The notes beneath the pieces are model-generated. The model made no database searches, was not told the origin of the DNA, and saw only the letters and a list, made by a program, of their open reading frames with translations. Position numbers and translations under genes: made by a program. A stretch of 64,000 nt of DNA from Typhlomys cinereus (lineage: Eukaryota; Chordata; Mammalia; Rodentia; Platacanthomyidae). The DNA lies in assembly GCA_023101885.1 (NCBI GenBank), contig JALPQD010000075.1, positions 3,030,930-3,094,929 on the forward strand. Direction: 5' to 3'. Every line of letters begins with the position of its first letter. The first letter of the stretch is position 1. Below are positions 1-12,204 of this stretch, in pieces.

Positions 1-1135
1 ATTCAGAAGGAAGCTCCAGGACTGTTTCATTGATTTGAGAGAAAAACAACAGGGTAGCCAGGCTGTAAGTCCGTGTCTTCCCTTGAGTAAGGAGACTGGA
101 GAGGAGGGAGAGAGCCATGCCCAGCAAGGGTGGCTGGCAAGCAGCTGTAGAAAGCGAGTCTTCAGAGAAGCCCCAGAGGGCTCATCCAAAAGCAGGCTGA
201 GAGTTAACTTTTGAGTGGTATTCAAAGAAGAGATAGAAAGGGGGAAAGGGAAAGTTAGGCTTTCTGAGTTAGGACTCAGAAAAGGGGTAGGGTTAGCAGT
301 GAAGATAATTTAAGGGTGGAGACAACTTTATACACAGTCCTAATCTTGGGCAGGTAAGAATGTCTCCGCCCCTTCCTGGCCACTGGGTAGAACTCAGATT
401 CTAAATTCCATTCTTTTGTGTGGAGGGAATTCTACACTCTGAAACACCTTCCCTTTCTAAATCCCTGGGGGCAGTGAGATGCCTGCTAGGGAAATACCAG
501 CTGTGTTGGGTGGATCCTCCTGCTGACCCTTAGACATACCTTTTTTTTACCAGTTTTCTTTCTTTTTTCTTTTTTAGAATATTTATTTGCAAGAAGAGAG
601 TCAGTTCTCTCTTTCCACTTTGTGGGTTTCTTAGGGTGTGTGTGAGCAGGTGTCTTCGCTGGACTCACCTTTTAGATTTCTTAGTGGGACTGTTGGCCAA
701 AGATAAGGAATCAGTGTTGTATTGGGACAGCAGGTTTTCAGCTCTCTTAGCGCCCCTGCTTTACATCATCATCTAGCGGCTCTGGCTCAAGTTTAGCTCT
801 TGTCCCAGCATGGAAACCCTGTAAGCAGCTTCTCCCTGGCACCCAGAGCGTTTCCTGGGACAGACAGCATACCTGTGATGCTGGTGATGCCTTTCAGAGG
901 AAGACGGTAGAGTGTCTAGTAGAACACGTGCAGGTGTGATGAGCTGTGAGATGGCTTTGGGGCCAGCAAGGACCTCGCCATTCCCTGTCAGTGGCTCACA
1001 GAGAGGGCAGTCGCTCTGCCCAAGGACAGCCACTGTCGGTGCCTGCAAGGGACGGCTGCCTACGGTCTACTAGAAACCCTGGCTCCAGAATGCTACCCAT
1101 CTGCTTCTGGGCCCCCCTCAGCTCTTTGGTCCTTA
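1..1135. other. Single-copy intron sequence, nothing recognised
   Basis: Purine-rich stretches near 100-300 and a short T/A-rich patch at 541-590. No gene, RNA or repeat family was recognised. Confidence 0.5.
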
Positions 1136-1144
1136 CGTTCTCTG

Positions 1145-1480
1145 TTAAAGGAATTCAGGTGAGACATGCAGAGTATGGTGTGAAGATAAAATTTATTAAC
1201 AGATAGAGTGGGGAAGATAGAATTTATTACTCACTGAGTGGGGTAATCTCAGGGAACGAAAGTGAACAGGGGCAAAGGGACTTTTATAGATGGCATACTC
1301 TTGAGGGGTGTGTGCTCAGTGGCCAGGGAGAGAGACCATGTTGTCAGTCTCAGTATTGAGATAGGACTTTCTACTGTTCCTTACTTTCTGGTAGAGAGGG
1401 CTTTTCTGAATAGCTAGGGGTCCAGCTGATTGACGGGCCCATTTAGATGAACTCTCATGGGAGGGGCTGGACAATGGTAC
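1145..1480 (-). repeat. Possible solitary LTR remnant
   Basis: On the minus strand a TATA-like tataaaag (about 1280-1288) is followed about 85 bases later by AATAAA (about 1192-1197), the order expected in the U3-R part of an LTR. No coding region and no clear flanking duplication is seen. Family not assigned. Confidence 0.3.
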
Positions 1481-2149
1481 ATTTTTGCTCCTTACCAGGA
1501 AGCCTCTGCTGGATAGTAATATTAGGGGCTTTCTGCACAGTTTAAAATGTCATATCGCCACCCAAAGCCAGAGATACAGCTCAGATCTCCTTTTGAGCAA
1601 AAATTCTGTTAACAGAGAAAGAATTAAAGAAAGTACAGATTCTGTAACTGATAGGCTTTACCTGGAGGAAATAGCCTACTGGTACCTCTTCTCCCTCCTT
1701 TCAAAGTCTAAGAAGGGCAATTGTGATCCTTCCTTATTAAAATCTGCATGCAGTAGTGCATGCAGTGTGCATGTATGGGTGACATCCAAAGCTAAGAGAG
1801 AAAAGTGCTTCAGTGACTTTCAAGCCATCTAGTTTCTAACTAGCTGCTGAAGAAAAGGAAGGGTTTGGGTCTCTCCGTAGGGGCTGAAATAAGTACATTG
1901 CTATGTCCCAGGTCCCAGGGTTGAGAAGCTTTTCATATTAGCATCCTTTACAGTCCCAAGAAATCACTGCATTGCCCTTGGCTAGAATTCCTGGCCAAGA
2001 CTATGCACTTGTTCTTTCTGGTCTTGTTGCATCAGAGCACTGGATGTCTTGTCTGGTACTTGCTTCTTTGGTCCTTCTCTTCCCAGTTGGTTATTTGTGG
2101 GCTCACACATTCACCCTTCTAGCCAGTGTACCCATTAATTCATTCTTCC
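1481..2149. other. Single-copy intron sequence, nothing recognised
   Basis: Contains a short repeated tgcatgcagt motif near 1745-1770. No gene or repeat family was recognised. Confidence 0.4.
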
Positions 2150-2161
2150 AACTCACTTTTT

Positions 2162-2396
2162 TTTTATTATTTATTCAATTGTGTGTGTGTGTGTAGAACC
2201 ACGGACGAATTCGGGAAGCTTCCACCTTCTTGTTTACTCTGCCTGGAATTCACAGGCTCTGCCCTACCAGGACTGGAAATGCAGGCCGCCCCCCCCGCTT
2301 CCGCCCAGCGTCTATACATGGGGTCTAGGATCCGAACTCAGGACCTTCCGCCTGCAAGGCAGAGGCTTAACCCCTGAGCTACCTCTCCAGCCCCCC
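2162..2396 (-). repeat. Young B2-like SINE, copy 1
   Basis: The tRNA-like head lies at the right end (reverse of ctgagctacctctccagccccc), with A-box-like TAGCTCAGGGGTTAAG and B-box-like GAGTTCGGATCC. The 3' end, on the left, has a short (GT)n and an AT-rich tail. A target-site duplication of about 12 bp (aactcacttttt) flanks it at 2150-2161 and 2397-2408. Likely the dipodoid B2-superfamily ('DIP'-type); that name is from memory. Confidence 0.85.
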
Positions 2397-2408
2397 AACT
2401 CACTTTTT

Positions 2409-3135
2409 GAAGACCCTGGCTTTACCTTTTGAAGTCTTGTAACTAAATGGTAGCAGGATCGAGAATTGAATATATTGTGTCTACTGCCCACAGGGTCCCT
2501 GATCCTATCAGCTCTGTAGTCTCATTCTTCCAGAAGAGCCCTACTTTACTGCCTTTCAACATTGCTCTTCTGGTATTCATTGAGACACTGTCACTGCAAC
2601 CCTGCGGCAGGTGAGGAAGGGTCTGGCCAGGCCTCTAGAACGCTGGTGGACACTGGGGCCCCATCTGTCAGCCCCACCCTCTGGAGAAGAGGCCTGTCAC
2701 TGGTGAGGGACCAGCACGGCCTCTCCCTCAGCACGCCGCTTGGACGTGCAGCCAACTGCAAGTTTCCCTGGCGAGCCGAAGAGCCGTGAGGATTTCCCTT
2801 GGAAATCATTTCAGCTGCAGGAGAGAGCTGGAAGCTGGGACCTGACCCGGGAGCCATGTTTGCTTCTTCACAAGAAGCGATGAGTGTTTGGATGGATTCG
2901 TACTCTCTCCTTTGAATTTTGTACCTGGGATGGAACCTGAGGGCCTTGCCCATTTTCGTACCCTTAGCCACACCCAGCTCTCCATCCTCGCTCTTTCTGC
3001 TCATCTAGATACTCCTAAGCTCTGGAAAGAAGGCGGGAAGTTGTAGTCATCATGGAAAATTCTCCTGTCATCTCAATGCTCTGCTCTGTATTCTTGAAAC
3101 AGAAGATGAATGTATACACTTTAAAGGTGTGTTAG
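2409..3135. other. Mostly single-copy intron sequence
   Basis: Moderately GC-rich near 2590-2800. A 137-codon minus-strand open frame crosses it but resembles no known family. Nothing firm is seen. Confidence 0.4.
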
Positions 3136-3455
3136 GAGGCTTGGCGAGATAGCTCAGGTGGGCTGAGGCGCATGCCTGCAGACCTGGCAGCCTGAGTTCT
3201 ATCCCTGGGAGTCCATCCACATAGTGAAGAGAATTTGTCCTCTGACCTCCCCATGCCCATGGCGCACCATGGCGCACCATGGCATATGTGTAACACCATC
3301 ACTTTCTCTCGTTTCTCTAGTAAATACAGTGTTGTCCAAGCACGCCGGTAACCATAGCACCTGGGAGCTGGAGGCAGGAATGGCGGGAGTTCCAGGCCCA
3401 TCTCTGCTCTGTAGAAAGCTGGAGGCCCTCCTGGCTCTGGAACTCGGTCTCGGGG
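3136..3455 (+). repeat. Old SINE composite (B2/B3-like head, then B1-like part)
   Basis: Starts with ggcttggcgagatagctcag (SINE A-box) and reaches ctgagttctatccctgg (B-box). A B1/B4-like portion (cacgccggtaaccatagcacctgggagctgg) follows from about 3340. The short direct repeat ggcgcaccat occurs near 3260-3285. Confidence 0.6.
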
Positions 3456-4115
3456 TGTGTGTGTATTAGGGGGAGAGCTAATGTAAGGTAGTGTCTATTC
3501 TGATCTACTTTGGTTTGTAAGCAGGTCTGGTGGACAGTTTGGTTTCCACCATTCTTAACTTGTTGATGGCTTTGCTGAGTGACTAATGTCTTGACGTCCT
3601 GCAAGTGAAGGGCTTACCCTTGACTGCATTTCCTTCTACACTGGTCCAAGTCTCAGACCTAACATTCTTCAAGTTGTCCTCACAGTGCCTTCGTATGTGC
3701 TCTTACTTGTCGCTCCTTGACTTTGAAGGTTCTCTGCATATTAATTTCTTCAGTAGAGTTATTGGGTGGTGTTGAAAGCTAAAGCAAGGTTTGATGCTTG
3801 CTTTCGGAGCAAACATTCCCAGGAAGCAAATACAGAATAGAAAAGGATGAGCCGTCCAAGTCCCTGAAGCGAGCTGAGACTCTTTGAATGGTCCCCTCCC
3901 CAAGTCGAGGCCTCTGGAGGCCAGAAACACGGCTACAGTTAAGTTTCGAAATGATCCCTGCAGAAGGCAGCACTTGCATAAGTTGCTACAGCACAGACAG
4001 ATCTTTCGAATGAGGTTTGCATGTTTGCTGGAGGAAATGAAATACTAACCATTTAGCTGGAAGTGTATTATTCCTTGTCAAATGAACACATCTTTCCACT
4101 GTATCACCTGCTGGT
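3456..4115. other. Single-copy intron sequence, nothing recognised
   Basis: No gene or repeat family was recognised. Confidence 0.4.
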
Positions 4116-4395
4116 TTCTGTTTTCCAGGTCTTTTCCTGGCCCAAGATGGCAACCAGCTAGCACACTCTCATTTGAGGGGGAAAAGGAAGGGATACTCAG
4201 GGAAGGACAAAAGAGGGTTCCATGAAATTAACAGTTTTTAAGGGACTTAAATACAGTAGTCTGCTGATGTCTCATTGGCTATACCTTGCTCATGTGATCT
4301 CTTTTAGCTACAAGGAAGGCTGGGAAATGTAGTTTGTTTTAGGCTGAAGCCGAAATCATTGTGATTCCCAAATAAAATGTTGGTTCCTTTAGGAA
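4116..4395 (+). repeat. Ancient transposon remnant, class uncertain
   Basis: ctcattggctataccttgctcatgtgatc, then agctacaaggaaggctgggaaatgtagt, matches wording common in old mammalian L1 3' untranslated regions as I recall them. Boundaries are approximate. Confidence 0.4.
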
Positions 4396-6100
4396 GCACT
4401 CATGGGGGTTTCTACCCCTTGCTTGAGAGACTGCCTCTCTAAGGGGTCGAAGGGTACAGCTAAATAATGGAAACTTACTAGCCAAATGGGAGAACCAAGA
4501 AAAATACTTAAGAGCACTCTAATAGCATGTATTTGATAGAAAGATCCGGCCCAGTTAATCAGAAGTTTTGCTTCAAGATATTCTGGTTAAATGGCATTTA
4601 GTGCTTTCAGAAGCAGTAGTTTGAGGTGAAGCAGTATGCACCCAGTTTGATAAGAAGAAAAGGAAGTGTGTGGTTGAGGCGAGAGTCCTGTCTAGAGTTG
4701 TCCTTTTAATAATAACTTGATGGTTTGCTCGTTAAGATTACAGGCAGTTCTGAGAGCAGAGCGGAGGCTTTGATTTTCAGCATGTGAGCCCGCCTGGGCT
4801 TGTTTGAGTACCTGTGTCTGTGAACTCAGCAGGAGGCCGTAAATACAGGCAGAGCGCCGCCTGCTCCAGATTCTCTTCCTTTGGAGCTCATAGGATGTGT
4901 GGGATCTCCTCTGGACCCTGGGGGTTCCAGTCCAGTGTTTCCTTCCGCTTATTGAGTTCTGTGAAGTGTCTCGCTGAAACAGACAGGACAGAAACCAGAA
5001 GTGACTTAACTAATGTCATTAGATAGAAAACACGCAGGTATGTCAAGTCACATGAGCCTGATTCCAGGTGTGTGCACCCCTGTGCCCCCCAAGCACTACT
5101 GGTATAGTTCATCCAGTGCGGAATCCTTTCCACTTTCCTGTAGATGCATCATGTAAAGCGAGGGCTAGTGTTTGCAGACATGCTGTTCAGACAGTTTGCA
5201 AAGTAAAAATTAGATGGTGCATTCTCAAAGAAAAGTGGCCTCAGTTCACTTTGGTAGTGGTTCATTCCTGTTTGTGGACTGTTTGGCATCTTTCTGGGTG
5301 CTTGGGGGTATAGTGCTATGACAATAACTTAAGTAGACTTCCTGTACCATCCATGTATGAGGTTGGGTGACATTGAGGTATGTAGTATAGGCCATGTTTT
5401 CCATAGGGGACAGGACTGCTTATGTGTCACAGCGTGAGAAGTAGAATGAAGGTTAGGGAAGTGAGAGGGGTGGGAGGAGTCTAGGAGGCTTTTGAGAGGA
5501 ACTGGTTAAGCATGCCTTGAATGGCAAGAGGGGGAGTCTTTTCAGAGTTGCTAGTGACTGGAAGTGTCCCAGGAGCAGAAAGAAGGGTGGCAGGAAGTAT
5601 TAGAAACAGGAGAATGAGCTGCATAAAGGGACTGGAGGGGGAAATAGCTTTCTGAGACTTGTTCCAGTGGTGGCAAAATTCTGACTTGCTCCAAAATCAA
5701 AGACTGTGGGTGCAGGCAATTGGGTGGGAGGTGGGATGGGAATCGCGGTAAACATTCTCTTTCTACCATGTTCAATTTGATACAGTTTTCGAACATCTGA
5801 GTGGAACCGTCAAGTAGAACGTTAGATGTGAGTTTTAAGCTTCATAGAGATGTTGGTAGATATCCAAGTCCAGAACACATTAGTGCATATGCAGTGGAAA
5901 TTAGACAATTTCTGCATTACCTCTCAATCAGAAAGGAAGTGAAGTCAGATTTCTTATTTCAGGTTTTTGCTTTATTTAGGGGGATTGTGTTTGGCAAAGT
6001 CCCACTTCTCTGATGGATGAGCAAAATGCTCTCCCATACGCATCTCACTTAGCAAAGCCCCCTTCCCCAAGTCTCTGTGAGTTCCCTGCCATCTGGTCCC
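4396..6100. other. Single-copy intron sequence
   Basis: No gene or repeat was recognised in about 1.7 kb. Short open frames here show no domain or composition typical of protein. Confidence 0.45.
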
Positions 6101-6135
6101 AGGCCTGAGAGAGAAGGATTTTTTCTTGTATACAT

Positions 6136-6192
6136 GTCTCCATAGCAACGCATTTGCAGTTGATATGGAAAGTAAGCAGTTGCCTTAGCAAC
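6136..6192 (+). promoter_or_regulatory. Pair of RFX X-box-like sites
   Basis: GTCTCCATAGCAAC (6136-6149) and GTTGCCTTAGCAAC (6179-6192) fit the RFX X-box (GTNRCC, short spacer, RGYAAC); the second has two near-perfect inverted half-sites. A weaker GTTGCTAGGAAAA lies at 6425-6437. Binding is inferred only. Confidence 0.5.
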
Positions 6193-6199
6193 GGAGTTA

Positions 6200-6845
6200 C
6201 TGATGTGGTGGCTCCCTTGCTTCCCAGGAGTGGATATGCTGACCAGACTAGCTACACAGGCCTGCAGATAGCCAGCCCAGCTGCAGCAAAGAGCACAGCC
6301 CCTCCCCCCTCCAGAGGAGGCCACAGTAAACCAGACAAAAGTAGTTGCTGTCAGTTGAAATGGATTATAGGAGGGATCGGGAGGATTAGGATTGAGTTTT
6401 GTTTGGATGGAGGTGGGCATATGTGGTTGCTAGGAAAAGGAAGCCACCCAGCTGGCTTTAATAGAAGAACCTTCATCCCAAGTGCATCATCATCAGCCCA
6501 GAAGACCACGTGTAGCCCAGTGCACCTGAGGGCCTCATGCAGCCCACCACGGCCGCACATCTGACTTCCTCCGTGTGCCTTTCAACTTCTGCCTGCTCTG
6601 CCTGGCCGTGTTGGTGGCAGCCCCTGTGACACGGGATCCAGGGCTGACTCATCCTTGGTGGTCCTGTTGCATTCCCGACATCCAGGACTTGTTTTTCTGG
6701 GCCAGGTGTTCAGGGGCAGGTAGGTCTCTGGTTCCAGTGTAGCTCTTGGGATGGTTGCGTGTTCCGGGGCAGGACTGGCCTCGGAGTGAACTAACTTCTC
6801 AAGGAAATGTTTTTATATCAGTTCTTCTGAAACCATTTCACTGCT
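6200..6845. other. Single-copy intron sequence
   Basis: No gene was recognised. An open frame of 136 codons (6154-6564 +) and an overlapping reverse frame resemble nothing I know. Confidence 0.4.
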
Positions 6846-6975
6846 GCAAATAAAAATACCCAGGTGGTGCGTACCTGAGATCCCATCTCAGCAGTTGGGA
6901 GGTTAAAGGTGAGGGCCTACCTGGACTACCTGGTTAAGAATGTATATCTAAAACAAGCGGTAGCAGCAACAGCAG
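6846..6975 (+). repeat. Degenerate B1-like SINE
   Basis: caggtggtgcgtacctgagatccc and cagcagttgggaggttaaagg align with the B1 body (7SL-derived). It ends in a short imperfect A-rich/CAG stretch. Confidence 0.45.
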
Positions 6976-8261
6976 CACAATAATGCAGCAGCCCCTAGGA
7001 ACACGAGGATCTTTTGCTGTCATTGTAGAACTTATTTCGCCAAGGCCATGATACTTTGCTTTGCTTGCCTTCTTTTCCATAGACCTAGACTGACAGTTCC
7101 CACCCAAGCCCAGCTGTCTTTGGTGTTTTCTACTTCCTCCCAACTTGCCCTCAAGTGGCCTGTCATCCTGGGGTCCGGTGACTCCCAGAAACTGAGAGCC
7201 AGGCTGGAATGAATGTCAGCTGTCTAACACACATTGTCCTGGTTTTATAAGGCATCCAAGAGATTGGGTCCTCGCCTTGCTGCCCAGTGTGTGCCAGCTG
7301 TAGCCTTACACTGATGTTTTCAAAATGAGAAAGAAAAATGTGGTTACTTACGGCAAGGACTGAAGATGGAGAAAAAGATCATGCACTGTGGGGAGGGAGA
7401 CTGTGAGGGTTCAGATAGTCCACGAAGGCTAAGGAGTGGCACTTGCTGGTGGCCATGGGCTTGGCCAGTGGCCAGAGCTATTTGGGTTGAGACTCGGGAG
7501 CATGTGACCATCAGGGATGCAAGCAGCGCCAGCGAAGGGGCCCGGAGAGCTGCTGAATTGCATTGGCTGCTTTCTCCTGACAGACAGCACTGGGGCGGGT
7601 GACAGGACATATTTTGGGCACCAGAGTTGGCTTGGCCACAGAGGTAGGACTTCATTCCAGGAAGACTGAGTGCAAAAAAGGGGACAGACACATTTTCACA
7701 GGGTCCGTTGGAGGCTCTTTGAAACCGCGAGTCACATGTAATGCGGATCTTTCAACTTTCCAACTGTCAATTAGATAGCGTGGGCTTTTTCCACATGGGA
7801 ATCCAAGACTCAAAGAAAATCGGGCCGAGTTGACACGGCTTGAGCTGAGCTACCCCCTGAGCCCCTCGCTTTTTTCCCCCTTGTCCACTCAGCTGCCTCA
7901 TGTAGGTTTCAGAGGGCCAAGATGCATGCAGGGTCTCGGATGCTGCAGAGTTGGGGTTGCGATCCCAATCAGTGGGCCCTTTAGCCTTCCTTAGCTGTTT
8001 CCAAGCACCTTTTCCGGTCTCGCTAGCTGGGACCAGATTTCTACTGACACCCAGGAAACCCAAGGCTGCTGCAACTGATTCCCCATTTCAGATGTCTTGT
8101 TCCTTTCATTTAATGAGGCTTGTTTTCATTGACCATAGCTTTTAACTGCCTGTGCCAATCACTGTTGTTGTCTTGACCACTCTGGGGCTTGTATTCTTTC
8201 TGGGAGAGCTGGTGCCCCCTTTCGACACAGTCCTTTGGGTCTGGTAGCTTGTGGGTATTGG

Positions 8262-8264
<3 letters not shown>
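6976..8264. other. Single-copy intron sequence
   Basis: Nothing recognised over about 1.3 kb. Confidence 0.4.
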
Positions 8265-8311
<47 letters not shown>

Positions 8312-8317
8312 TGTGTA
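8265..8317 (+). repeat. (GT)n microsatellite
   Basis: About 26 GT units with one GTAT interruption. The following 120 bases, ending gggttgaactcaggccattctc, may be a very old reverse-oriented B2-like SINE. Confidence 0.9.
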
Positions 8318-8860
8318 GGAGGGGCATTGTAGGTGCCTCCGTCTCACGGTTGCAGTGCTGGTATTACATACACATGTCACTGTGAATTCGGGGGGTTGAA
8401 CTCAGGCCATTCTCTTCTCTATAACCTCCCATTGCTTCTCTCAGTCTTCAGGGACCTTCTGATTAATTAGAAATGGACCTGGATGTGTTCTTGGTGATAG
8501 TCATATGCAGTTCGTTTTCCTTATTGTGTTCTTTCCTGGAGCTGCCGAAAGCATTCAGTGTTTTAAAAAGTGATTTATCACTTCTCTGTGTGACCTGAAG
8601 ATATACTCAACCTTACCAGCTCTTTGTTTCATCAATGACAGAGAGTGTCCTTGAATGTTAGTCTTTGCCTGGGTCTACAGATGTTGTGCTGCCTGCGGAC
8701 TAGTACTTAGGTCTTGGTAAAATCTTCCAGCTGAGGACTCAGTCCTGTGTGTCGCTTCTGATGTTACGTGTAGCGCTTGCAAATGGCTCAAAGAATGACA
8801 AGTGTGAAAGGACTGTTGGGAGATTTTTGCTTAAGAATCAGTTTTGATTAACTCTGTGTT
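8318..8860. other. Intron sequence, nothing firm
   Basis: A possible SINE end at 8318-8440; the rest is single-copy. Confidence 0.35.
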
Positions 8861-9228
8861 CTTTTTTTCATGTATGTGTATGGGGTACATACATGTGCTT
8901 ATACATGTTTGCATGTGGGTGGGCACACGTGTGTGCTGGCGCGTGGATATGTGAGTATGCATTCAAGAGACCCAAGGGCAGTATTGGGAATCATCCTTTG
9001 GATTGTTCTTCCACTTACTGCTGTGAACTTGGGTCTCTGTCAGACTCAGAGCACACCATTAGGGCTAGATTGGGCAGCCAGCTGGCTGTGAGATACCCAG
9101 GCTCTGCCTTCGAGGCCTGGAATTACAGTTGAGCTGTGGTACCTGCCTGACATCTTTACGTGAACCAGAACTCTGGGCCTTTGCTTGTACAGCAAGCGCT
9201 TTAACTGCTGAGCCATCTCCTTAGCCCC
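8861..9228 (-). repeat. Old long-form B2-like SINE
   Basis: The right end reads ttaactgctgagccatctccttagcccc, the reverse complement of a SINE tRNA-like head. The left end is a GT/AT-rich 3' tract. The body (gcctggaattacag, gacccaagggcagtattgggaatcatcc) matches the family seen at 41185-41480 and 56795-57043. Confidence 0.75.
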
Positions 9229-9403
9229 ATGTATTTTGGCCTCTGACTTATTTCAAAGGTTTCTCTCCATCCTTAGAAATCATCATGAGGGGTGAGGTTC
9301 TTTCTCAGAAATAGAACATTCATAGGTAACGAGTCCTCCTACCACTCCTGTGTGACACTCTCAACACCTTAAGCTCATTCATCGTCCAGTGGGAATTCGA
9401 TGC

Positions 9404-9540
9404 TTTGGAACAGACAGTGCTAGGCGCAGGGATAGAGGGAAATGAGGGCCTACTCCTGCCTCAAGGAACTCCAGCTTAGTGGGAGAGGGGCGCATGTGAT
9501 GAAGTAGCTGTGTAGCCTAGTACAGAGTGCTTGGAGGGCA
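9404..9540 (+). repeat. L2 LINE 3' fragment
   Basis: cagtgctaggcgcagggatag, cctcaaggaactccagcttagtgg and the later agtgcttgg follow the wording of the L2 3' end as remembered. Same family as 25238-25440. Confidence 0.5.
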
Positions 9541-9924
9541 GGGGCGGGGTGACTGGCTGCTTCTTGTTTTTTGTGCAAATTGATGGTAGAGGAGGTGTGG
9601 GTAACTCAGTAGACCCTCTATGAAGCCACAGTGTTGTTCATTTAGTGTCCACTTGGAATTTGTCTGTGAACGAGTTGGCCTATGTCCCTGGTTCCAAATG
9701 ATCTGCCACTGAGGATTTTTATCCTTTCTGTTCTGTGCTTTGGGTAGACATTTGGGGTGAATGCCAGCTGGGAACTCAGGTCAGCATCAGATGGCTAGTG
9801 TCACCTGGCCATGGCGTGTTGGAGACATTACATAACAATACTTGGTATCAGTGTTTATATTTCCCAAAGGATTGTGGGAAAAGCTGGAGTCCAGTCCTGT
9901 GTTTGCAGTACCACCTTGGAAGAA
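9541..9924. other. Intron sequence, nothing recognised
   Basis: No gene or repeat family was recognised. Confidence 0.35.
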
Positions 9925-10180
9925 GGCATGTTAGCGTGGAGGTCTATTACAAAGAGACGCTAACACAGGGGAGAGACTTAAATACAAATTTATTAGAGCT
10001 GAATTCAGAACAGAAGCGATCGCTTAGGATTCTAGAGGACAGAGAGTTGCTCTGACAGCATGGTGGGGGAAGTCTGCCGAGAATCCCAGGCTGGGGAGAA
10101 ATCTGCAGAACCTCTGAACAAAAGGGAGCATCTTTTATGACCTTCAGATGTTGCTAAGGAGTTGCTAGGGAAGCAGGGCA
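9925..10180 (-). repeat. Possible solitary LTR remnant
   Basis: On the minus strand a TATA-like cataaaag (about 10133-10140) precedes AATAAA (about 9988-9993), similar in order to the 1145-1480 candidate. No coding remnant was seen; family unassigned. Confidence 0.25.
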
Positions 10181-10394
10181 TTGCAGGATGAGGTGTGCAC
10201 CAGGGTGTGGAGGCCATGGATTAGAATGTGTGGTCAGTCCAGGAACTGGGTGGAGGCGGCCTACAGAAGGCCTGGCTGTGGCCACCACGAGCATGACTTG
10301 GTTGCATGTAATCTTTCCAGTCCTTTTCTGTGAGGATGTCTCAGGAGGCCACACAGCCATGGAGTCCCTTTCACTATGAAACTCCTGCATACTA

Positions 10395-10575
10395 TTTGAG
10401 AGAGAAAGTGAGTGGATGAGCAATGGCGCGCGCACACATGCAGCTGCAGTGTGCTGGGGCATCAGAAGACAGCGTTCAGAAAGTAGCTTTAGGGTCTCTC
10501 CACTGGACAGGCTCTGGGACTCTGAGTCACGTTAGCCCACTGGCACCTTTATCTTCTGAGCCATTTTGCTGCCAC
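10395..10575 (-). repeat. Degenerate B2/B3-like SINE
   Basis: Reverse orientation: cgcgcgcacacatgc tract on the left, and a head resembling ggcacctttatcttctgagccattttgctgcc on the right. Confidence 0.45.
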
Positions 10576-11334
10576 CTCTCTGTCAAAAAGTTCTGAGAAC
10601 CTCCCTGTGGAATTTCCCTAAGTTCTTGTGTACCTGTGGTCTGTGTCCCCCCCTTTGGTCTCTCTCTAGCTGCCATTGTATTAACCCGCTTCCCTGAGGA
10701 CAAGCTTGTTGCTTATTGTCTCTGCAGGTGTGGTTGACAGCCAGATAGTTACTTTATTACTCACAGTTCACAGGTGAGTTTCATGAGGGCAATCCTGCTC
10801 CTCTCCCCTAAAATGTTTGACTTGCATACTTAATGCTGTTTGGCTCCCTAGTACTGAGGGATTGACACTTCCCTTCAGAATTTGGGAGACAGGTCTGAAA
10901 GTTTGCAGCCGAGCATTAGTCACAGGATCTCACCGTTTGAAGTTCCCACATGCTCTGCATTTATTTGCCGAAGCGAGAGCTGAATTGCTTCAGCAGGATG
11001 TGTTGACTTCTAGTCACTGCTGCTTGTGAATGTGGCCTTATTTACAAGTAGGGTCTGTGAAGGTGTGATGGGTTCAAAGGAGGTCATCCTGGGGTTGGGA
11101 TGAGAGAGAGAGAGAGACAAGGATTTTTTCCTATACTGTGGTGGAGAGACTAATCCCAAGGACCTGTCCTCGGGTCCTAGGCAATAGGACCACCGTGCTC
11201 TTTCACAGATGGGGACTGCAGCCACCTGGTGATAGATTTGGATCTAGAGCTCAGGTCCCTCTCCTGAGCTTAGAACTTGTCTGGATCCTGACACTGTCTA
11301 TTTGATGGAGTCCATTTTCATTAAAGACAAAGGA
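10576..11334. other. Single-copy intron sequence
   Basis: Only a short (GA)n at about 11102-11118 stands out. Confidence 0.4.
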
Positions 11335-11515
11335 GCTGTGGGGGGGAGAGAGAGAGAGAGGAGAGAGAGCCGCGTGCATGAGCCAGCGAGCACGAACATG
11401 ATGCACGGGTGGAAGTCAGAGGACAGCTTTCAGGGGATGGCTCTCTCTCCTATCATCATCAGGTCCCCAGGTTGAAAGCAGGCTCCTGACCTGCTCAGCC
11501 ATCTCCCCAGCCTGA
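11335..11515 (-). repeat. B3-like SINE
   Basis: Begins with a purine (GA)n stretch, carries gtggaagtcagaggacagctttcagg and ends ctgctcagccatctccccagcc, all typical of reversed B2/B3 elements. Confidence 0.65.
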
Positions 11516-11739
11516 ATTCTCCTGTTTTCACAGTTCATGAAACTTCCCTCCCTCAGCCTGTCAGAGTCTGCCGCGTTCGTCCTTCCCGTCTTCGCTCACC
11601 ACTCACTGCTCTGCCCAGCTCTGTCCTTCCCTGTGGTGCCAGCTGTCCATCTTGCATGGCATTTGCTTTCCCTGGCCGGCCTCTGACCTCCTCTCAGCCC
11701 GTGCACCAAAGCTGTAGGGCGGTTCTCTCTGGAAATCGG

Positions 11740-11945
11740 CTGGCATTGGCACCGCGGGTGCAGTCACTGCTGTGTCTGTGAAGAGGCAGATTCACTAAGG
11801 GGCCTTGTGCTGAGACAGGGTGGGTCTGGATTGGGGAGTCTTCCACAGAAGAACCTTTGGGTGGCAACATGAAGTCATGGGATCGGTTCACACAGCTGTG
11901 AAAGCCCGAGACAGATGAACTCTTGGTACAGAGTGGAGGGGCTGG
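11740..11945. repeat. Unassigned interspersed repeat, copy A
   Basis: Aligns with 13098-13320 through shared blocks: ggtggcaac.tgaagtca, ttcacacagctgtgaaa versus ttaacacagctatgaaa, and gatgaactcttggtacagag versus gataaactcttggtacagag. No family recognised. Confidence 0.65.
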
Positions 11946-12204
11946 CTGGGTCCCCATGAGGTTCTGAGTCACGGGCTGCTCTGTTCTCAGTGACTCAGTG
12001 TTTGTGTGACCTCAGTTTACTGCGCATCTGCAGGCACTTTCGTGGCAGGCCTTCTGTTCGCCCAGTGTAATAGCTTGTTATTTCTGAGAAGCAGTTGTGC
12101 TCCTGCTCTTCGAGGATGGGGCTCACCCCTGCCCTTGGCTCAGTGGGGGCTGGAATGGGCTGGGGAACTTTGTGAGTTCACTAATGAGCTAAGTTTTTAT
12201 GTTT

